From Candidatus Bathyarchaeum sp. (GTDB lineage Archaea; Thermoproteota; Bathyarchaeia; Bathyarchaeales; Bathyarchaeaceae), in the NCBI GenBank assembly GCA_003096255.1, contig PIXS01000264.1, positions 1 to 14,023 of the forward strand: a stretch of 14,023 nucleotides of DNA, given 5' to 3'. This document shows positions 12,728-14,023 of this stretch, piece after piece (position 1 is the first letter of the stretch; each line of letters starts with the position of its first letter). The position numbers and the translations under genes were made by a program. The notes below the pieces were generated by a model that saw only the letters and a list, made by a program, of their open reading frames with translations, searched no databases and was not told the origin of the DNA.

Positions 12728-14023
12728 TTGCAGAGAGAAATCAGAAGCAAGTCTCTTCGTTATGGAATTGTTGCACTGCTTTTAGCTTGTGTTTTAACAG
12801 CAACCGTTTACAATTTCGGAATGCAAACATTCGTTCCGTCAGACCCAAACGTTCCTGCAGACCCTAACGCTCCTTTACCTTCAGATTCAACTCCACAAGA
12901 ATCTGACCCTCCGTCACAACCCAGCCAGCCAACTCAGCCAACCGAACCGTCAGAACCTACAGAGCCTGATCAAACTAGCACACCAACTGAGCCAACTGAA
13001 CCAAGCACTCCAACAGAGCCTACAACGCCTTCAACGACGCCTACAGTGCCGCCAGTTATACCTCCTTTCCCGAATCCGCCCACTGAACAACCTGTGTTTT
13101 CGGAACTCAAAAAATTCGAAAGCTTCAGCGAACTGGAGACATTCGTTAACGACAACACCGAAAAAGCGGGAACAGTAAACTACTTCACGACCAGAGACTG
13201 GGACGTTGCAACTTTTGGAGGCGGCGAAGAAGATTATTCGACAACCAACATTCAGGTTGCGGGCGTAGACGAAGCAGACGTTGTCAAGTCTGACGGGGAA
13301 TACTTGTATGTGGTTTCAGAGCCTTACATATATATTCTGAAGGCTTATCCCGCTGACCAAGCCCAAGTTGTTTCTAAGATCGAATGCAACGTAACTTATG
13401 GTGCACAGATTTACGTTAACGACGACAAGCTTGTGGTCTTAACGAATTCTTATCCATATCCAACATGGGGCTGGGGAGTAGACACGTTTGCACCTGATTC
13501 CTATGGTCAAGAGACGGTTGTGAAAGTTTACGACATCACTGACAAAGCCAACCCTGTTCTATCAAGAACCGTGAACGTTAACGGCACACTATTGGGCTCA
13601 AGAATGATAGGAGACTACGTTTACGTTGTCGCCAACCAGATTATCATGTATCCAAGGTCTAACGGAACAGACGTGTTCATGGAAGTTGTGCTGCCCACAA
13701 TCTCTGGCGACCACACAATTCAGATAGAGCCAACTGAAATCTTTTACATTGACATCCCAGACGTTTCTTACCAGCTCACAACAATCATCGCAGTCAATGT
13801 AATGAACGATGCACAGGAGCCAACCTATGAGCCGTTCCTTACTGGATACTCAACAGACATGTACGTTTCATTAAACAACATGTATCTAGTGGCTCCAAAC
13901 ACAAACTGGTACTTCTTCATAGAAGAGGGCTCAGACGAACCCAAACAAGAAACGTTGATTTACAGAATAGAACTCGATGAAGAGCAAGTCAACGTCCTCA
14001 GCGAAGGAATAGTGCCTGGCACC
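12728..14023 (+). CDS. Membrane-anchored beta-propeller domain protein (C-terminus cut by window edge)
   Basis: The 432 visible residues start with a basic stretch and a hydrophobic segment at about 12-30 that acts as signal or membrane anchor. A Pro/Thr/Ser/Glu-rich linker follows at about 38-122 with repeated PTEP and PSEPT units. From about 125 on the protein matches the archaeal and bacterial secreted beta-propeller family (Pfam Beta_propel), with its hallmark TNIQVAGVDEADVVKSDGEYLYVV (173-196, shown in pieces: TNIQVAGVDEAD and VVKSDGEYLY). The blades continue to the window end. The domain should lie outside the cell on a flexible stalk; its ligand is unknown. TTG at 12728 is the most likely start, since it lies just before the basic stretch and no ATG fits, but its ribosome site (AGGGAT) is weak. 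It follows the membrane regulator gene by 87 bases. Confidence 0.85.
   Translation, partial: MQREIRSKSLRYGIVALLLACVLTATVYNFGMQTFVPSDPNVPADPNAPLPSDSTPQESDPPSQPSQPTQPTEPSEPTEPDQTSTPTEPTEPSTPTEPTTPSTTPTVPPVIPPFPNPPTEQPVFSELKKFESFSELETFVNDNTEKAGTVNYFTTRDWDVATFGGGEEDYSTTNIQVAGVDEADVVKSDGEYLYVVSEPYIYILKAYPADQAQVVSKIECNVTYGAQIYVNDDKLVVLTNSYPYPTWGWGVDTFAPDSYGQETVVKVYDITDKANPVLSRTVNVNGTLLGSRMIGDYVYVVANQIIMYPRSNGTDVFMEVVLPTISGDHTIQIEPTEIFYIDIPDVSYQLTTIIAVNVMNDAQEPTYEPFLTGYSTDMYVSLNNMYLVAPNTNWYFFIEEGSDEPKQETLIYRIELDEEQVNVLSEGIVPGT

Noticed and set aside
12896..13051. Short-period repeats that could suggest a CRISPR or DNA repeat array
   Set aside because: They are codon-level repeats of PTEP-like units in a protein linker, with irregular spacing and no unique spacers.
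12970..13158. Minus-strand Gly/Val-rich open frame
   Set aside because: It is antisense to the low-complexity Pro/Thr linker of the beta-propeller protein; such repeats create open frames on the other strand.

Overview
The window looks archaeal. Shine-Dalgarno sites are of the GGAGGTG(A) type, several promoters carry TATA-like boxes about 25 bp before a plausible transcription start, and one gene appears leaderless. The genes include a glutamate synthase split into separate polypeptides, a DUF47/PhoU-like plus Pit phosphate pair, and a membrane-bound winged-helix regulator. The moderate GC content, the use of TTG starts and the gene mix would fit an uncultured lineage such as Bathyarchaeia. 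That placement is inference; there is no rRNA or marker gene here to prove it.

Left part (1-4204, minus strand): a tightly packed operon for a split, ferredoxin-linked glutamate synthase. In transcription order it holds a four-cluster ferredoxin, an FAD/NAD(P) oxidoreductase, a glutamine amidotransferase, and the FMN synthase subunit with an N-terminal 2[4Fe-4S] ferredoxin, which runs off the left edge. Start and stop codons overlap or nearly touch. A nested inverted repeat lies on its promoter.

Middle (4429-7558): a small conserved-looking protein and a ZupT-like ZIP metal transporter on the plus strand, a convergent zinc-ribbon protein, then an Amt ammonium transporter. The Amt promoter holds three copies of TGAA-N6-TTCA and two TTCAA/TTGAA palindromes. 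The N6 spacing matches the archaeal nitrogen repressor NrpR operator (GGAA-N6-TTCC), so ammonium uptake is probably nitrogen-regulated. Ammonium taken up here and glutamate made by the left operon belong to the same assimilation route, with glutamine synthetase lying elsewhere.

Right part (7608-14023): a membrane-anchored acetolactate decarboxylase, a radical SAM enzyme with a partial SPASM-like C-terminus, and a 68-residue protein of unknown function are on the minus strand. On the plus strand follow a three-cysteine mini-protein, the DUF47-Pit phosphate uptake pair, a winged-helix protein with two membrane helices, and the start of a membrane-anchored beta-propeller protein. A 17-bp palindrome precedes the last gene. 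No tRNA, rRNA, insertion sequence or CRISPR array was seen. The most unusual features are the Amt operator array, the surface acetolactate decarboxylase, the radical SAM/small-protein pair and the regulator/propeller pair. None of these proves a new system.
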